DNA of 64,000 nt from JAKPQD01 sp029572965 (lineage in GTDB: Bacteria > Bacteroidota > Bacteroidia > Bacteroidales > DTGW01), in assembly GCA_035374585.1 (NCBI GenBank), contig DAOSPF010000002.1, positions 1 through 64,000 on the forward strand, read 5' to 3'. Each line of letters starts with the position of its first letter. The first letter of the stretch is position 1. The notes under the pieces were generated by a model that searched no databases, was not told where the DNA came from, and saw only the letters and a program-made list of their open reading frames with translations. Shown one piece after another: positions 34,190-43,572 of the stretch. The translations under genes were made by a program, and so were the position numbers.

Positions 34190-35212
34190 ATGGGTGTATT
34201 TTCGTTCCTTACACAGGAAATTGCAATGGATTTGGGAACCGCCAACACAATTATAATCCAGAATGACAAAATAGTAGTTGATGAACCTTCTATAGTGGCT
34301 ATCGATACAAAAACAGGGAAATTGATTGCCATTGGCGAAACAGCCCGCCAGATGCACGGGAAAACCCATGAAAACATCAAAACCATCAGGCCGTTGAAAG
34401 ATGGTGTTATTGCCGATTTTAATGCTGCCGAGCAAATGATAAGGGGGATGATTAAGCTGATAAACAAAAAAAACCAGCTTTTCAACCCGGCATTGAAAAT
34501 GGTAGTTAGTATCCCTTTGGGAAGTACAGACGTTGAAATGCGTGCAGTGCGTGACTCTGCCGAACATGCCAACGGTCGTGAGGTATATATGATATACGAG
34601 CCTATGGCTGCAGCCCTTGGTATCGGTATTGACGTAGAAGCACCAGAAGGAAGCATGGTTGTTGATATCGGAGGGGGAACAACAGAAATTGCCGTTATTG
34701 CCCTTGGTGGTATTGTTTGCAACCAAAGTATCCGTATTGCGGGTGATGGCTTCACGGCCGACATTCAGGCATATATGCGCCATCAACATAATATTAAAGT
34801 AGGTGACCGTACTGCTGAGGAAATCAAGATTGGCGTAGGTTCTGCATTACCAGACCTTGACACTCCCCCTGCTGACTTTGTTGTACGAGGCCCTAACCTT
34901 ATGACAGCTATGCCTATTGAAATACCTGTGTCATACCAGGAAATATCACACTGTCTGGACAAATCATTAAGCAAAATAGAAGCTGCTTTGGTTGCTGTGC
35001 TTGAACAAACTCCTCCTGAGCTTTATGCTGATATTGTTACAAAAGGTATTTTCCTTACTGGTGGAGGAGCTCTTTTAAGAGGCCTTGACAAACGGTTGAG
35101 CGACAGGATCCAGATACCATTTCATGTTCCTGAAGATCCGTTGCACGCAGTAGCCAGAGGTACAGGTATTGCGCTTAAAAATATTGACAAATTTTCATTT
35201 TTGATGCGTTAA
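34190..35212 (+). CDS. mreB: Rod shape-determining protein MreB
   Basis: Bacterial actin homologue that guides lateral wall synthesis. Actin-fold blocks are present: phosphate 1 MDLGTANTIIIQ, phosphate 2 VVDIGGGTTEIAVI and adenosine GIFLTGGGALLRGLD, plus TIRPLKDGVIADF typical of MreB. The 340-aa length is standard. It opens a five-gene elongasome operon (mreB-mreC-mreD-mrdA-rodA). A 265-nt gap precedes it; no confident promoter was identified there. Confidence 0.97.
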   Translation: MGVFSFLTQEIAMDLGTANTIIIQNDKIVVDEPSIVAIDTKTGKLIAIGETARQMHGKTHENIKTIRPLKDGVIADFNAAEQMIRGMIKLINKKNQLFNPALKMVVSIPLGSTDVEMRAVRDSAEHANGREVYMIYEPMAAALGIGIDVEAPEGSMVVDIGGGTTEIAVIALGGIVCNQSIRIAGDGFTADIQAYMRHQHNIKVGDRTAEEIKIGVGSALPDLDTPPADFVVRGPNLMTAMPIEIPVSYQEISHCLDKSLSKIEAALVAVLEQTPPELYADIVTKGIFLTGGGALLRGLDKRLSDRIQIPFHVPEDPLHAVARGTGIALKNIDKFSFLMR

Positions 35213-35240
35213 TAAAGTTATTATCCAGAGGCAGGTTTAT

Positions 35241-36050
35241 ATGAATGCTATTATACGCTTTATTATTAAGCATCAGTTTGTATTGTTGTTTCTGCTTCTG
35301 GAAATTATAGCATTAGTGCTTTTTGTGCAAAATAATGGATATCAGAAAATAAAGTACCAGGCTTTTGCCCAGGACTTTGATGGCTATTTGATGCACAAAC
35401 GTCACAGAATTGGGCAGTATTTTGGTTTAAAAGAAGTAAATAATAAGTTGTCTGCTGAAAATCTGATGCTGCGCAGGCAAATAGAAATGCTTAAAGCAGA
35501 GAAAGCAAACAAAGATACCGCTGTGAATTTTACCAGTTACATAGGGGCCAGAGTGATAGACAACAGTGTTAACAAGCCTTATAATTATGTTCTTGTTGAT
35601 AAAGGGGCGAAAGATGGTGTAAAGCCCGAAATGGCTGTTATTTCAAATCAGGGAGTAGTAGGTTTGGTAGCATCAGTAAGTAAAAATTATTCATTGGTAG
35701 CTTCTGTATTGAACCGCAAAATAAAAGTCAGTGCAAAGATTAAGAAAAATGGTTATTTTGGTTCGTTTGAATGGGACGGGTTAAATTACCGATATGCCTA
35801 TCTGCACGATATCCCTTATCATGCTGAAGTTAAAGCTGGCGACACCATTGTTACAAGTGGTTATTCGTTGATTTTTCCTGAAAATATCCCGGTTGGGGTG
35901 ATTGATGAAGTGGATTCAACCGGGGGCAATTTTTTGAATATTCGGACAAAACTATCGGTTGACTATAAAAAGCTTGATTTTGTATATATCATTGAGAATA
36001 ATTCAAGGGCTGAGATAGAAGGATTACAGAAAAAGGGAAGCAATGATTAG
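35241..36050 (+). CDS. mreC: Rod shape-determining protein MreC
   Basis: A 269-aa bitopic membrane protein: TM helix about 12-29, coiled coil about 62-88, then the two beta-barrel MreC domain (about 100-255) with GARVIDNSVNKPYNYVLVDKG, GVVGLVASVSKNYSLV and the conserved AGDTIVTSGYSLIFPENIPVG. It scaffolds PBP2 and RodA with MreD. Its stop overlaps the start of mreD by 8 nt. Confidence 0.93.
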   Translation: MNAIIRFIIKHQFVLLFLLLEIIALVLFVQNNGYQKIKYQAFAQDFDGYLMHKRHRIGQYFGLKEVNNKLSAENLMLRRQIEMLKAEKANKDTAVNFTSYIGARVIDNSVNKPYNYVLVDKGAKDGVKPEMAVISNQGVVGLVASVSKNYSLVASVLNRKIKVSAKIKKNGYFGSFEWDGLNYRYAYLHDIPYHAEVKAGDTIVTSGYSLIFPENIPVGVIDEVDSTGGNFLNIRTKLSVDYKKLDFVYIIENNSRAEIEGLQKKGSND

Positions 36051-36549
36051 GGTATTGACACAAAATATTATTCTTTTTTTTACAGTCATTCTGTTACAAT
36101 TGTTTGTTTTTAACCATATCCAGCTTAATGGGCTTATTATTCCTTATTTTTATGTTCTTTTATTATTGTTGCTCCCCTTTGATATCTCAAAATCGATGTT
36201 GTTATTTGTTGGATTTGTTTTGGGTATTATTATAGACATTTTTTCATTTACTCCGGGTTTACATGCTGCAGCCTGCACCTTTGCTGCCGCAGTAAGGCCT
36301 ACTATTTTAGAGTGGTTTGCCCCTCGTGATGGATATGAGTCTGGTACATTGCCCAGAATTAGTTATTTTGGTTTGGCTTGGTTTATAAAATATAGCTTTG
36401 TGCTTATTATGGCCCACCATATTTTTTTGTTTTTTTTAGAAGTGTCCACCTTTCATGGTTTCTTTTCAACGCTTTTCAGGGCAATAGCTAGTTCTATATT
36501 CACGTTGACGTTGGTTACCGTAAGTCAATTTTTCATTTTCCGCAAATAA
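36043..36549 (+). CDS. mreD: Rod shape-determining protein MreD
   Basis: A 168-aa polytopic membrane protein with about five helices and little else, as expected for MreD. PYFYVLLLLLLPFDISKSMLL and GFVLGIIIDIFSFTPGLHAAA are family segments. Identification relies on topology plus its place between mreC and mrdA; it overlaps mreC by 8 nt. Confidence 0.88.
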   Translation: MIRVLTQNIILFFTVILLQLFVFNHIQLNGLIIPYFYVLLLLLLPFDISKSMLLFVGFVLGIIIDIFSFTPGLHAAACTFAAAVRPTILEWFAPRDGYESGTLPRISYFGLAWFIKYSFVLIMAHHIFLFFLEVSTFHGFFSTLFRAIASSIFTLTLVTVSQFFIFRK

Positions 36550-36556
36550 GCAGGAT

Positions 36557-38377
36557 ATGAACCAATACTCTACCCGGCAGTATATTATCGCAGGCATTTT
36601 CCTTTCCGTCTTCCTCATTTTTCTTGTCCGACTTTTTTATATTCAAATAATAGACAGTACTTACAAGTATTCTGCTGAAAATAATTCACAGAGGTACGTA
36701 ACCATCTATCCTGCACGTGGGCTTATTTATGATCGGCACCACAAACTATTGGTTAGCAACAAGGCAGCGTATGATTTGATGGTAAATCCCCAGGAATTGC
36801 GTGAGTTTGATACTGCCAGTTTTTGTAAGATACTTAACATCAATAAAGAATATGTTGACAAAACATTAAAAAAAATTAAGGACTATTCGAAGTATAAATC
36901 TTCGCCCTTTCTTTTTCAGGTTTCAGACACAACATACGCTGAGTTGCAGGAAAAGCTTTACTTGTTTCCGGGCTTTTATGTTCAGGCGCGTACTTTGCGG
37001 CAATATCAATATCCTATAGCAGCACATTTGTTTGGATATGTAGGGGAGGTTGATTCATCTATCATTAAAAAAAACAATTATTATCAGATGGGTGATTATA
37101 TTGGGATGAGCGGGCTTGAAAAATCGTATGAAGAATATTTACGCGGGGTTAAAGGAGTTAACATTTTACTTGTAGATGTACACAACCGGGTTAAAGGTTC
37201 TCTTCAAAATGGGAAGCTTGACAGGCCTGCTATACTTGGGAAAAACCTGGTCAGCTCTATAGATGCCGACTTGCAAATTTATGGTGAAAAGCTGATTAAG
37301 AATTTTAGGGGAAGCATTGTAGCTATAGAACCTAAAACCGGAGAAATATTGGCTATTGTTTCTAATCCTACTTATAATCCCAGCTTACTTGTAGGACGCG
37401 AGCGTACCAAAAACTTTATAGACTTACGAAATGACAAATCTAACCCTTTGTTTTACAGGGCTATTATGTCAAAAAACCCTCCAGGCTCTACATTTAAGCT
37501 GCTCAATGCAATGATAGCATTGCAAACTGGAGTTGCAGTTCCTTCCACTACAATAGGTTGTTATCATGGATATACTGCTGGCCCTGTACATGTAAACTGT
37601 CACGTACACCCCAGCCCTTTAGATATGCCCCATTCAATTCAACATTCATGTAATGCTTATTATAGTGTATTATTTCGGAAGATTATAGACGAGCAGAAGC
37701 TGCCGCGTAACCAAGCTTACGATGTTTGGCGAAAACTTATTATGTCTTTCGGGTTAGGGCAAAAAATACATACCGACATTGCCAATGAGTTAGGAGGAAA
37801 TATCCCATCCAGTAATTATTACGACAAGATTTACCGCAAATCTTGGAATTCTCTTACAGTTGTATCATTAGGCATAGGTCAGGGCGAAATAGGTTTGACG
37901 CCTTTACAATTGGCCAATGTAGCATGTGCCATTGCCAATCGGGGGTATTATTACGTGCCTCATGTGGTAAAACAGATTGAAGGTATAGATACAATTGATC
38001 AGCGATTTTTGAAGAAGAATAAAACGTTGATAAATCCTGAGTATTTTGATACTGTTATCGAGGGGATGTACATGGCTGTTAACGGGCCTGGGGGAGGGAC
38101 TGCAACAGGTGCTGCGGTCAAGGGCTTAGATATATGTGGAAAGACTGGTACAGCTCAAAATCCTCACGGTGAAGACCATTCAATATTTATAGCATTTGCT
38201 CCTAAGGACAATCCCAAGATTGCCATCTCGGTATATATTGAAAATGGAGGTTTTGGAGCTACAATAGCTGTTCCTGTTGCCAGTCTTATGATCGAAAAAT
38301 ACCTGACAGATTCAATTTCAAGGCCTTATTATGAGCAGTATTTAGAAACAAAGAGAATTAATTACCCGGTAAAATGA
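36557..38377 (+). CDS. mrdA: Penicillin-binding protein 2 (elongation transpeptidase)
   Basis: Class B PBP cross-linking lateral wall peptidoglycan. One TM helix (about 10-28), PBP dimer domain with YPARGLIYDRHHKLLVSN, then the transpeptidase domain: catalytic S311 in GSTFK, SCN in HSCNAYYSV and K529 in CGKTGTAQN. HLFGYVGEVD and GMSGLEKSYEEYLRG are typical PBP2 segments. The length of 606 aa is normal. It overlaps rodA by 4 nt (ATGA), indicating translational coupling with its glycosyltransferase partner. Confidence 0.95.
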   Translation: MNQYSTRQYIIAGIFLSVFLIFLVRLFYIQIIDSTYKYSAENNSQRYVTIYPARGLIYDRHHKLLVSNKAAYDLMVNPQELREFDTASFCKILNINKEYVDKTLKKIKDYSKYKSSPFLFQVSDTTYAELQEKLYLFPGFYVQARTLRQYQYPIAAHLFGYVGEVDSSIIKKNNYYQMGDYIGMSGLEKSYEEYLRGVKGVNILLVDVHNRVKGSLQNGKLDRPAILGKNLVSSIDADLQIYGEKLIKNFRGSIVAIEPKTGEILAIVSNPTYNPSLLVGRERTKNFIDLRNDKSNPLFYRAIMSKNPPGSTFKLLNAMIALQTGVAVPSTTIGCYHGYTAGPVHVNCHVHPSPLDMPHSIQHSCNAYYSVLFRKIIDEQKLPRNQAYDVWRKLIMSFGLGQKIHTDIANELGGNIPSSNYYDKIYRKSWNSLTVVSLGIGQGEIGLTPLQLANVACAIANRGYYYVPHVVKQIEGIDTIDQRFLKKNKTLINPEYFDTVIEGMYMAVNGPGGGTATGAAVKGLDICGKTGTAQNPHGEDHSIFIAFAPKDNPKIAISVYIENGGFGATIAVPVASLMIEKYLTDSISRPYYEQYLETKRINYPVK

Positions 38378-39798
38378 AAAGGGCATTTAACGTTTGGAAT
38401 AACCTCGACTGGTTTACAGTAATGATATACTTAGCACTGGTTATTATTGGTTGGATAAACATATATGCAGCTGTTTATTCGGATGAGCACCAACATATCT
38501 TTGACTTTCAGATGCGTTATGGGAAGCAGATGATATGGATTATGGCAGCTATATTTTTGGCGATAGTAGCTTTAGTAATCGATATTCGGATATATTCGTT
38601 TTTTGCCTATCCTGCTTATCTTGCAACAATATTATTACTTATTGCTGTAATATTTTTAGGAAAAGAAGTAAATGGGGCCCGTGCCTGGTTTGAAATTGGA
38701 GGGCTGCGGATTCAACCTACCGAATTTGCCAAAACTGCTACCTGTCTGGCATTGGCAAAATATTTAAGTTCTTTTGAGATAAGGATTGATAAGGTAAAAA
38801 CAATGATGACTATATTGCTAATCATTGCCATTCCATCAACTTTTATAATATTACAACCTGATGTAGGATCATTACTGGTATTTGTGTCATTTGCTTTTGT
38901 GTTGTACCGCGAAGGCATGCCCGGAGGTTTTTTGTTTTTTGGTTTTTTACTTGCATTTTTGTTCGTTTTTGCTTTAATAGCACAACCGTTGACTGTATTA
39001 ATAGTAATACTTTTTATTGCAGTAGTAGCCTTTTTCTTATTAAATAAAGGGACAAAAGAGACTCTTATTTTCATATTCACGTTAGTTGGCTTATATTTTT
39101 TAATATTTATCATAGCCAAACTATTTCATATAAAATTATCTTATTACAAGACATTATTAATAGCTTCGATTATTACCGGTATAAGTGGACTGGTGTATCA
39201 ATTTTTTCGAAAGGTGCCGTATGCTTTTTGGGTTGCTGTTATGATGTTTATAGCTATAGGGTTTACCTATTCGATAGACTTTGTATTTAACAATATTTTG
39301 GAGTCGCATCAGAAGCAAAGGGTCAATATTTTATTAGGCAAAGAATCTGACCCTCGCGGGGCCGAATACAACGTTAACCAGAGTAAAATTGCTATAGGAT
39401 CGGGAGGTTTTTTCGGAAAAGGTTTTTTACAAGGCACGCAAACAAAATATAATTTTGTTCCCGAACAAAGTACAGACTTTATATTTTGTACAGTTGGGGA
39501 AGAATGGGGGTTTTTAGGCTCGTTTATTGTTTTGGCGCTTTTTGGCTTGCTCCTTGTTCGTATAATCTATCTTAGTGAGCGACAGCGTTCGGCTTTTAGC
39601 CGAATATACGGGTACGGGGTAGCTTCTATTTTGTTTTTTCATGTTTTTATCAATGTTGGAATGACCATAGGTTTATTGCCGGTAATAGGCATTCCGCTTC
39701 CATTTTTTAGTTATGGGGGATCATCGCTGTGGGCTTTTACTTTGTTACTTTTCATTTTTTTGAGGCTCGATGCCGGGAGGTTGGAGCTCTTTCATTAG
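38374..39798 (+). CDS. rodA: Peptidoglycan glycosyltransferase RodA (SEDS family)
   Basis: A 474-aa SEDS membrane enzyme polymerising lipid II with PBP2. Family signatures: NGARAWFEIGGLRIQPTEF, ILQPDVGSLLVF, and the C-terminal PEQSTDFIFCTVGEEWGF and GIPLPFFSYGGSSL. It is longer than enterobacterial RodA (about 370 aa) because of extra hydrophobic sequence in the middle (about 200-310). Longer RodA proteins are seen in Bacteroidetes. Last gene of the mre operon; the Ech operon begins 132 nt later with its own promoter match. Confidence 0.95.
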   Translation: MKRAFNVWNNLDWFTVMIYLALVIIGWINIYAAVYSDEHQHIFDFQMRYGKQMIWIMAAIFLAIVALVIDIRIYSFFAYPAYLATILLLIAVIFLGKEVNGARAWFEIGGLRIQPTEFAKTATCLALAKYLSSFEIRIDKVKTMMTILLIIAIPSTFIILQPDVGSLLVFVSFAFVLYREGMPGGFLFFGFLLAFLFVFALIAQPLTVLIVILFIAVVAFFLLNKGTKETLIFIFTLVGLYFLIFIIAKLFHIKLSYYKTLLIASIITGISGLVYQFFRKVPYAFWVAVMMFIAIGFTYSIDFVFNNILESHQKQRVNILLGKESDPRGAEYNVNQSKIAIGSGGFFGKGFLQGTQTKYNFVPEQSTDFIFCTVGEEWGFLGSFIVLALFGLLLVRIIYLSERQRSAFSRIYGYGVASILFFHVFINVGMTIGLLPVIGIPLPFFSYGGSSLWAFTLLLFIFLRLDAGRLELFH

Positions 39799-39888
39799 TT
39801 CTGTGAAATCAATAACAGCAAGTCTTTCATAATGATTCTAAATAAGTAAAAGTTTAGAAAAAATTATCCTTAATATATTCTTTTGTAT

Positions 39889-39896
39889 AATTTTGT
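39889..39896 (+). promoter_or_regulatory. -7 element for the ech operon
   Basis: TAATTTTG (TAnnTTTG), 34 nt before the echA ATG. No convincing -33 element. It separates the hydrogenase genes from the mre operon transcriptionally. Confidence 0.42.
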
Positions 39897-39930
39897 CGCC
39901 TTTAAATTTCAGAAGTAAAAAGAAACTATT

Positions 39931-41799
39931 ATGAATCAACTTGTATTAGTCTTATTTATTCTTCCTTTGCTCGTGAGCCCATTATTATTGGTATTGCCAC
40001 GTAAAGCGAGGACATTTGCCACAGTAACGACTGTAAGTATTTTATCTTTGATTTCAGTTTACCTGTATTTTAGGGCAGATGAAACCATCAGCATCATGCT
40101 TCCGGGAATAGTAAACACTATTATAGCAGGGGCAGATGTGATATTGCTTTTATATTTTGGCTATATAGCCATTCAACGCAAAAGCTTGCTTGTGGGTATC
40201 ATGAGTGTCCTGCAGCTTGGCGGCGTTTTGTTTTTATTGACAAAGATGCCTCACCACGAAGCAAACCAGATATTAGTTGACAAGTTAAGTTTATTTATGT
40301 TCCTGCTCATCAATATTGTAAGTGGTGTTATTGCAGCATTTGCTATTGAGTATATTGAAGAGGAGAATTGCAGCGAATATCGCAAGCGCTTTTTTCTTTC
40401 TGTTATCATGTGGTTTATTGGGGTAATGAACCTGATAGTATCGGCCGATAACCTCGAATATTTCTTCTTGTTCTTTGAGCTGACAACATTGGCATCTTAC
40501 TTGCTTATCAGCTTCAGAAAAGACGAAGAGTCTGTACACAATGCACTTACCGCACTTTGGATGAACCAAATTGGCGGTATTGCTATTTTAGGGGCTATAT
40601 TTATGGCTGTATTTACGCCGGGTTATGGTGAAATTACTTTTTCAAGCCTAATTGCCAAAGCTCCTACTGTTGGTGTATTACTCCCTTTTGCTTTATTGGC
40701 AGTGGCTGCATTGATTAAAGGAGCTCAAATGCCTTTCAGCAAATGGTTGCTTGGAGCAATGGTTGCTCCGACCCCTGTTTCTGCATTACTTCACTCGTCA
40801 ACAATGGTGAAGATTGCGCCATTTGTCATCTTACGTATTTCACCGGCTATTCACAATACTATGCTAGCGCAGGTAATTATAGGCCTAACGGCTTTTGTAT
40901 TCCTGGTAGCAGCTATTAGTGCACTGGCACAAGATACCTTTAAAAGGATACTTGCATTTTCAACCATTTCTCTTTTAGGCCTTATGTGCTTAATGGCTGC
41001 AATAGGTTCTGAAGTAGCAGTAGTGGCAGCACTTTTACTTATCATCTTCCATGGTTTGTCAAAATGTATGCTCTTCCTCAACGCTGGTATTATTGAAAGG
41101 ATATTCCACTGGAAAAAAGCTTCAGATATGGACAAACTTGGCGAAGTAGGCCCATTCACTTCATTGATAGTAGCAGTAGGTTTTATGTCATTGTTACTGC
41201 CTCCATTTGGCGCATTTGTTGGCAAATGGTTTAGTTTGGAAACTATAGGCGCTGGTCTTGGTAACTCACAGGTTGCCGGGGCTCTTGTTATTAGTGCAAT
41301 TGCCATTGGAGGTGCTGTAATGTCATTGCTTTACTTTAAAGTAATGGGGTTAATTATTGCCCGCTCTGGTGAAAAAGATAAAGTACAGTTTGAAAGCATG
41401 CCAATTCTTTTCTCATCAAGTATGTACATTTTACTTGCTTTAATATTTGCTGGTATTATCAGCTTACCATTTATGATGGGAGGGTTCTTTGCCCCGGTAG
41501 CATCTGATGTTACTGGATTAGCAGTTAACGTTCAATGGAGCAAGCTGACGATGATGATAGGAGAAGCTCAATTGCCAATCATCCCATTGTTCCTGGCTTT
41601 CTTGTTTTTGCCTTTGACCATGATAATAGCCATGTTTGTCCGTTTTAAAGGAGCTGACAGGGCTAAAGAATATATGTGCGGAGAAAAGGTCGAATACAGG
41701 TTGTCTTCATTCTACTTCAATACTGAAAAAGTTACTCCATATTTCATTGCAATAGGTATTATATTCTTCATTGGGATTGTTACCGTTGCTATTATTTAA
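39931..41799 (+). CDS. echA: Ech hydrogenase subunit A (NuoL/MrpA-like ion pump)
   Basis: A 622-aa membrane protein with about 14-16 helices, homologous to the NuoL/M/N and Mrp antiporter subunits. The proton-translocation motif region is visible: FLFFELTTLASYLLISFRKDEES (glutamate in helix), LIKGAQMPFSKWLLGAMVAPTPVSALLHSSTMVKIAPF and FSTISLLGLMC. It is the ion-pumping arm of the complex. The first of six consecutive genes transcribed together; the next starts 25 nt later. Confidence 0.88.
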   Translation: MNQLVLVLFILPLLVSPLLLVLPRKARTFATVTTVSILSLISVYLYFRADETISIMLPGIVNTIIAGADVILLLYFGYIAIQRKSLLVGIMSVLQLGGVLFLLTKMPHHEANQILVDKLSLFMFLLINIVSGVIAAFAIEYIEEENCSEYRKRFFLSVIMWFIGVMNLIVSADNLEYFFLFFELTTLASYLLISFRKDEESVHNALTALWMNQIGGIAILGAIFMAVFTPGYGEITFSSLIAKAPTVGVLLPFALLAVAALIKGAQMPFSKWLLGAMVAPTPVSALLHSSTMVKIAPFVILRISPAIHNTMLAQVIIGLTAFVFLVAAISALAQDTFKRILAFSTISLLGLMCLMAAIGSEVAVVAALLLIIFHGLSKCMLFLNAGIIERIFHWKKASDMDKLGEVGPFTSLIVAVGFMSLLLPPFGAFVGKWFSLETIGAGLGNSQVAGALVISAIAIGGAVMSLLYFKVMGLIIARSGEKDKVQFESMPILFSSSMYILLALIFAGIISLPFMMGGFFAPVASDVTGLAVNVQWSKLTMMIGEAQLPIIPLFLAFLFLPLTMIIAMFVRFKGADRAKEYMCGEKVEYRLSSFYFNTEKVTPYFIAIGIIFFIGIVTVAII

Positions 41800-41824
41800 T
41801 TGGTTAATGTAAAATTTTATAGAT

Positions 41825-42664
41825 ATGAACAGTATCATTATTTGTACCATCATTGTTATACTGGCTCCATTTATTGGAGGCTTGGTATATGGTATCGAGC
41901 GTAAGGTAAAAGCACGCATGCAACATCGTGTTGGGCCTCCAATTCTCCAGCCATTTTATGATTTTATGAAACTTGTCGATAAAAGGGCTATGATAGTTCA
42001 TTCAGCTCATGCTTTTTTGGGCATTATGCATTTTATAGCATTATGGTTTGCAGTAGCTGTTTTAATCTTTGGTGGCGACTTTATTTTGGTTATTTACCTG
42101 CACCTGATGGCCACGGCATTGCTTATCATTGCCGGTTATAGCACCAGGTCAGTATTTAGCCACCTTGGTTCAAACCGTTTAGCCATAAGTGCTTTGGCAT
42201 ACGAGCCAGTACTCATTCTTATTGCTATTTCTGTTTACCTAACCACTGGTAGCTTTGAGATTTCGTCAATATTTAGTATGTCAACACCGCTTATTGCAAA
42301 AATGCCTTTAGCATTTGTTGCATTGTTGTTAATATTGCCCATTAAGCTCAAAAAATCGCCTTTTGACGTAGCAGAAGCTCACCAGGAAATTACAGGTGGC
42401 GCTGAGATTGAGTATTCGGGTATTTTCTTCGAATTCTTATATACAGCCAAATGGCTTGACTATGTATTTTGCTATGTATTAGTTTACCTTTTTGCAGCAA
42501 ACAACGTTTGGCTTGGATTAGGTTTAGTAGCAGCTACATTTTTATATATTAATGCCCTTGACAACTCTACTGCCCGCGTGGACTACAAACAGATGCTGAA
42601 ATTCAGTATGTATGTAGCATTGCCAATAGCATTTATCAACCTTTTACTCACCATCTTAAAGTAA
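41825..42664 (+). CDS. echB: Ech hydrogenase subunit B (NuoH-like)
   Basis: A 279-aa membrane protein of about eight helices from the NuoH family. GIERKVKARMQHRVGPPILQPFYDFMKL and KSPFDVAEAHQEITGGAEIEYSG are the classic quinone-site-type loops of NuoH/HyfC/EchB proteins. It anchors the hydrophilic module to the membrane and links it to EchA. The gap to echC is 4 nt. Confidence 0.92.
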   Translation: MNSIIICTIIVILAPFIGGLVYGIERKVKARMQHRVGPPILQPFYDFMKLVDKRAMIVHSAHAFLGIMHFIALWFAVAVLIFGGDFILVIYLHLMATALLIIAGYSTRSVFSHLGSNRLAISALAYEPVLILIAISVYLTTGSFEISSIFSMSTPLIAKMPLAFVALLLILPIKLKKSPFDVAEAHQEITGGAEIEYSGIFFEFLYTAKWLDYVFCYVLVYLFAANNVWLGLGLVAATFLYINALDNSTARVDYKQMLKFSMYVALPIAFINLLLTILK

Positions 42665-42668
42665 AGAT

Positions 42669-43184
42669 ATGAAACTCAGCGGTTATCGTAAAAAATCACC
42701 ATGGATATTACATTACAATGCCGGAAGTTGCAATGGTTGTGATATCGAAATTCTTGCATGTCTTTGTCCTAAATATGACGTAGAACGTTTTGGGCTTATC
42801 AATACCGGTAATCCTAAACAATCAGATATTCTGCTCATTACAGGGCCTGTAACCAAACGTTCACGTGAACGTCTGGTTGAGATTTATGCCCAAATGCCAG
42901 AGCCAAAAGTAGTCATTGCTTGTGGTTCATGTGCCAGTACAGGTGGGGTATTTCGTCCGATGTACAACATTGAAGGTGGAGTAGATCAGGTTATCCCTGT
43001 AGATGTTTATGTTCCTGGTTGTGCTTGTCGTCCTGAGCAAATTATAGATGGCGTAGTTACTGCTCTTGGAATACTTGAACAAAAAACCAAAGAAATTGAA
43101 AAGAGCCACATTCTTCATGTAGCACCATTAGAAGAAGACGGACAGGTAAACCGCCGGCACATGGCCGGGACCATTAAAAAGTGA
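42669..43184 (+). CDS. echC: Ech hydrogenase small subunit C (NuoB-like)
   Basis: A 171-aa subunit holding the proximal [4Fe-4S] cluster. Candidate ligands are C21 and C24 in SCNGCDIE, C88 in ACGSCASTGG and C118 in VPGCACRP. NAGSCNGCDIEILACLCPKYD distinguishes the Ech/group 4 hydrogenase type from NuoB, which has a CC pair. It passes electrons between EchF and the NiFe site of EchE. Confidence 0.92.
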   Translation: MKLSGYRKKSPWILHYNAGSCNGCDIEILACLCPKYDVERFGLINTGNPKQSDILLITGPVTKRSRERLVEIYAQMPEPKVVIACGSCASTGGVFRPMYNIEGGVDQVIPVDVYVPGCACRPEQIIDGVVTALGILEQKTKEIEKSHILHVAPLEEDGQVNRRHMAGTIKK

Positions 43185-43218
43185 TTTGTTTTGAAGTTTG
43201 TAAATTTTTGAAATACAA

Positions 43219-43569
43219 ATGTCTATGAAAAAGATAGAAACAACGCTCGAAACTTTGAAGGCCGATATTGGGGCTTTTTATAAGGTGGATGAGCACCATT
43301 TTATAGTCATGAACGTTGTAGATTTAGGTGGTAACCAACTCGATATACAGTGGTTCTTTAGCGACTATGCACAACCTTGCGAGGTAACAATGTTTACAGC
43401 TAAAGCTGATGCCGGAGTTCAAATTCCGTCTATCAATTCAATAGTAGCCTCTGCATGGGTTGCTGAAGCTGAGTTAGTTGACCTTATGGGGGTTAATATT
43501 GAAAATGCCCAAAAAGGTTTTGTTCTTGAAGATGATTTTGAAGGTTCACCATTAAGAAAAGTAAAGTAA
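43219..43569 (+). CDS. echD: Ech hydrogenase subunit D (NuoC-like)
   Basis: A 116-aa soluble subunit. It is short and divergent, but it sits between echC and echE, where EchD belongs. GNQLDIQWFFSDYAQPCEVTMF, ASAWVAEAELVDLMGVNI and the end FEGSPLRKVK correspond to NuoC/EchD blocks (the last is the FEGHPLRKD-like motif). A structural role is likely. ATG 43225 is an alternative start. Confidence 0.85.
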   Translation: MSMKKIETTLETLKADIGAFYKVDEHHFIVMNVVDLGGNQLDIQWFFSDYAQPCEVTMFTAKADAGVQIPSINSIVASAWVAEAELVDLMGVNIENAQKGFVLEDDFEGSPLRKVK

Positions 43570-43572
43570 ACT

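Noticed and set aside
34130..34789. Long antisense frame (219 codons) opposite mreB
   Set aside because: It mirrors a confident mreB, has low-complexity Ser/Thr/Ile translation with no motif, and a second frame (34153-34764) is open on the same strand, as happens with biased codon use.
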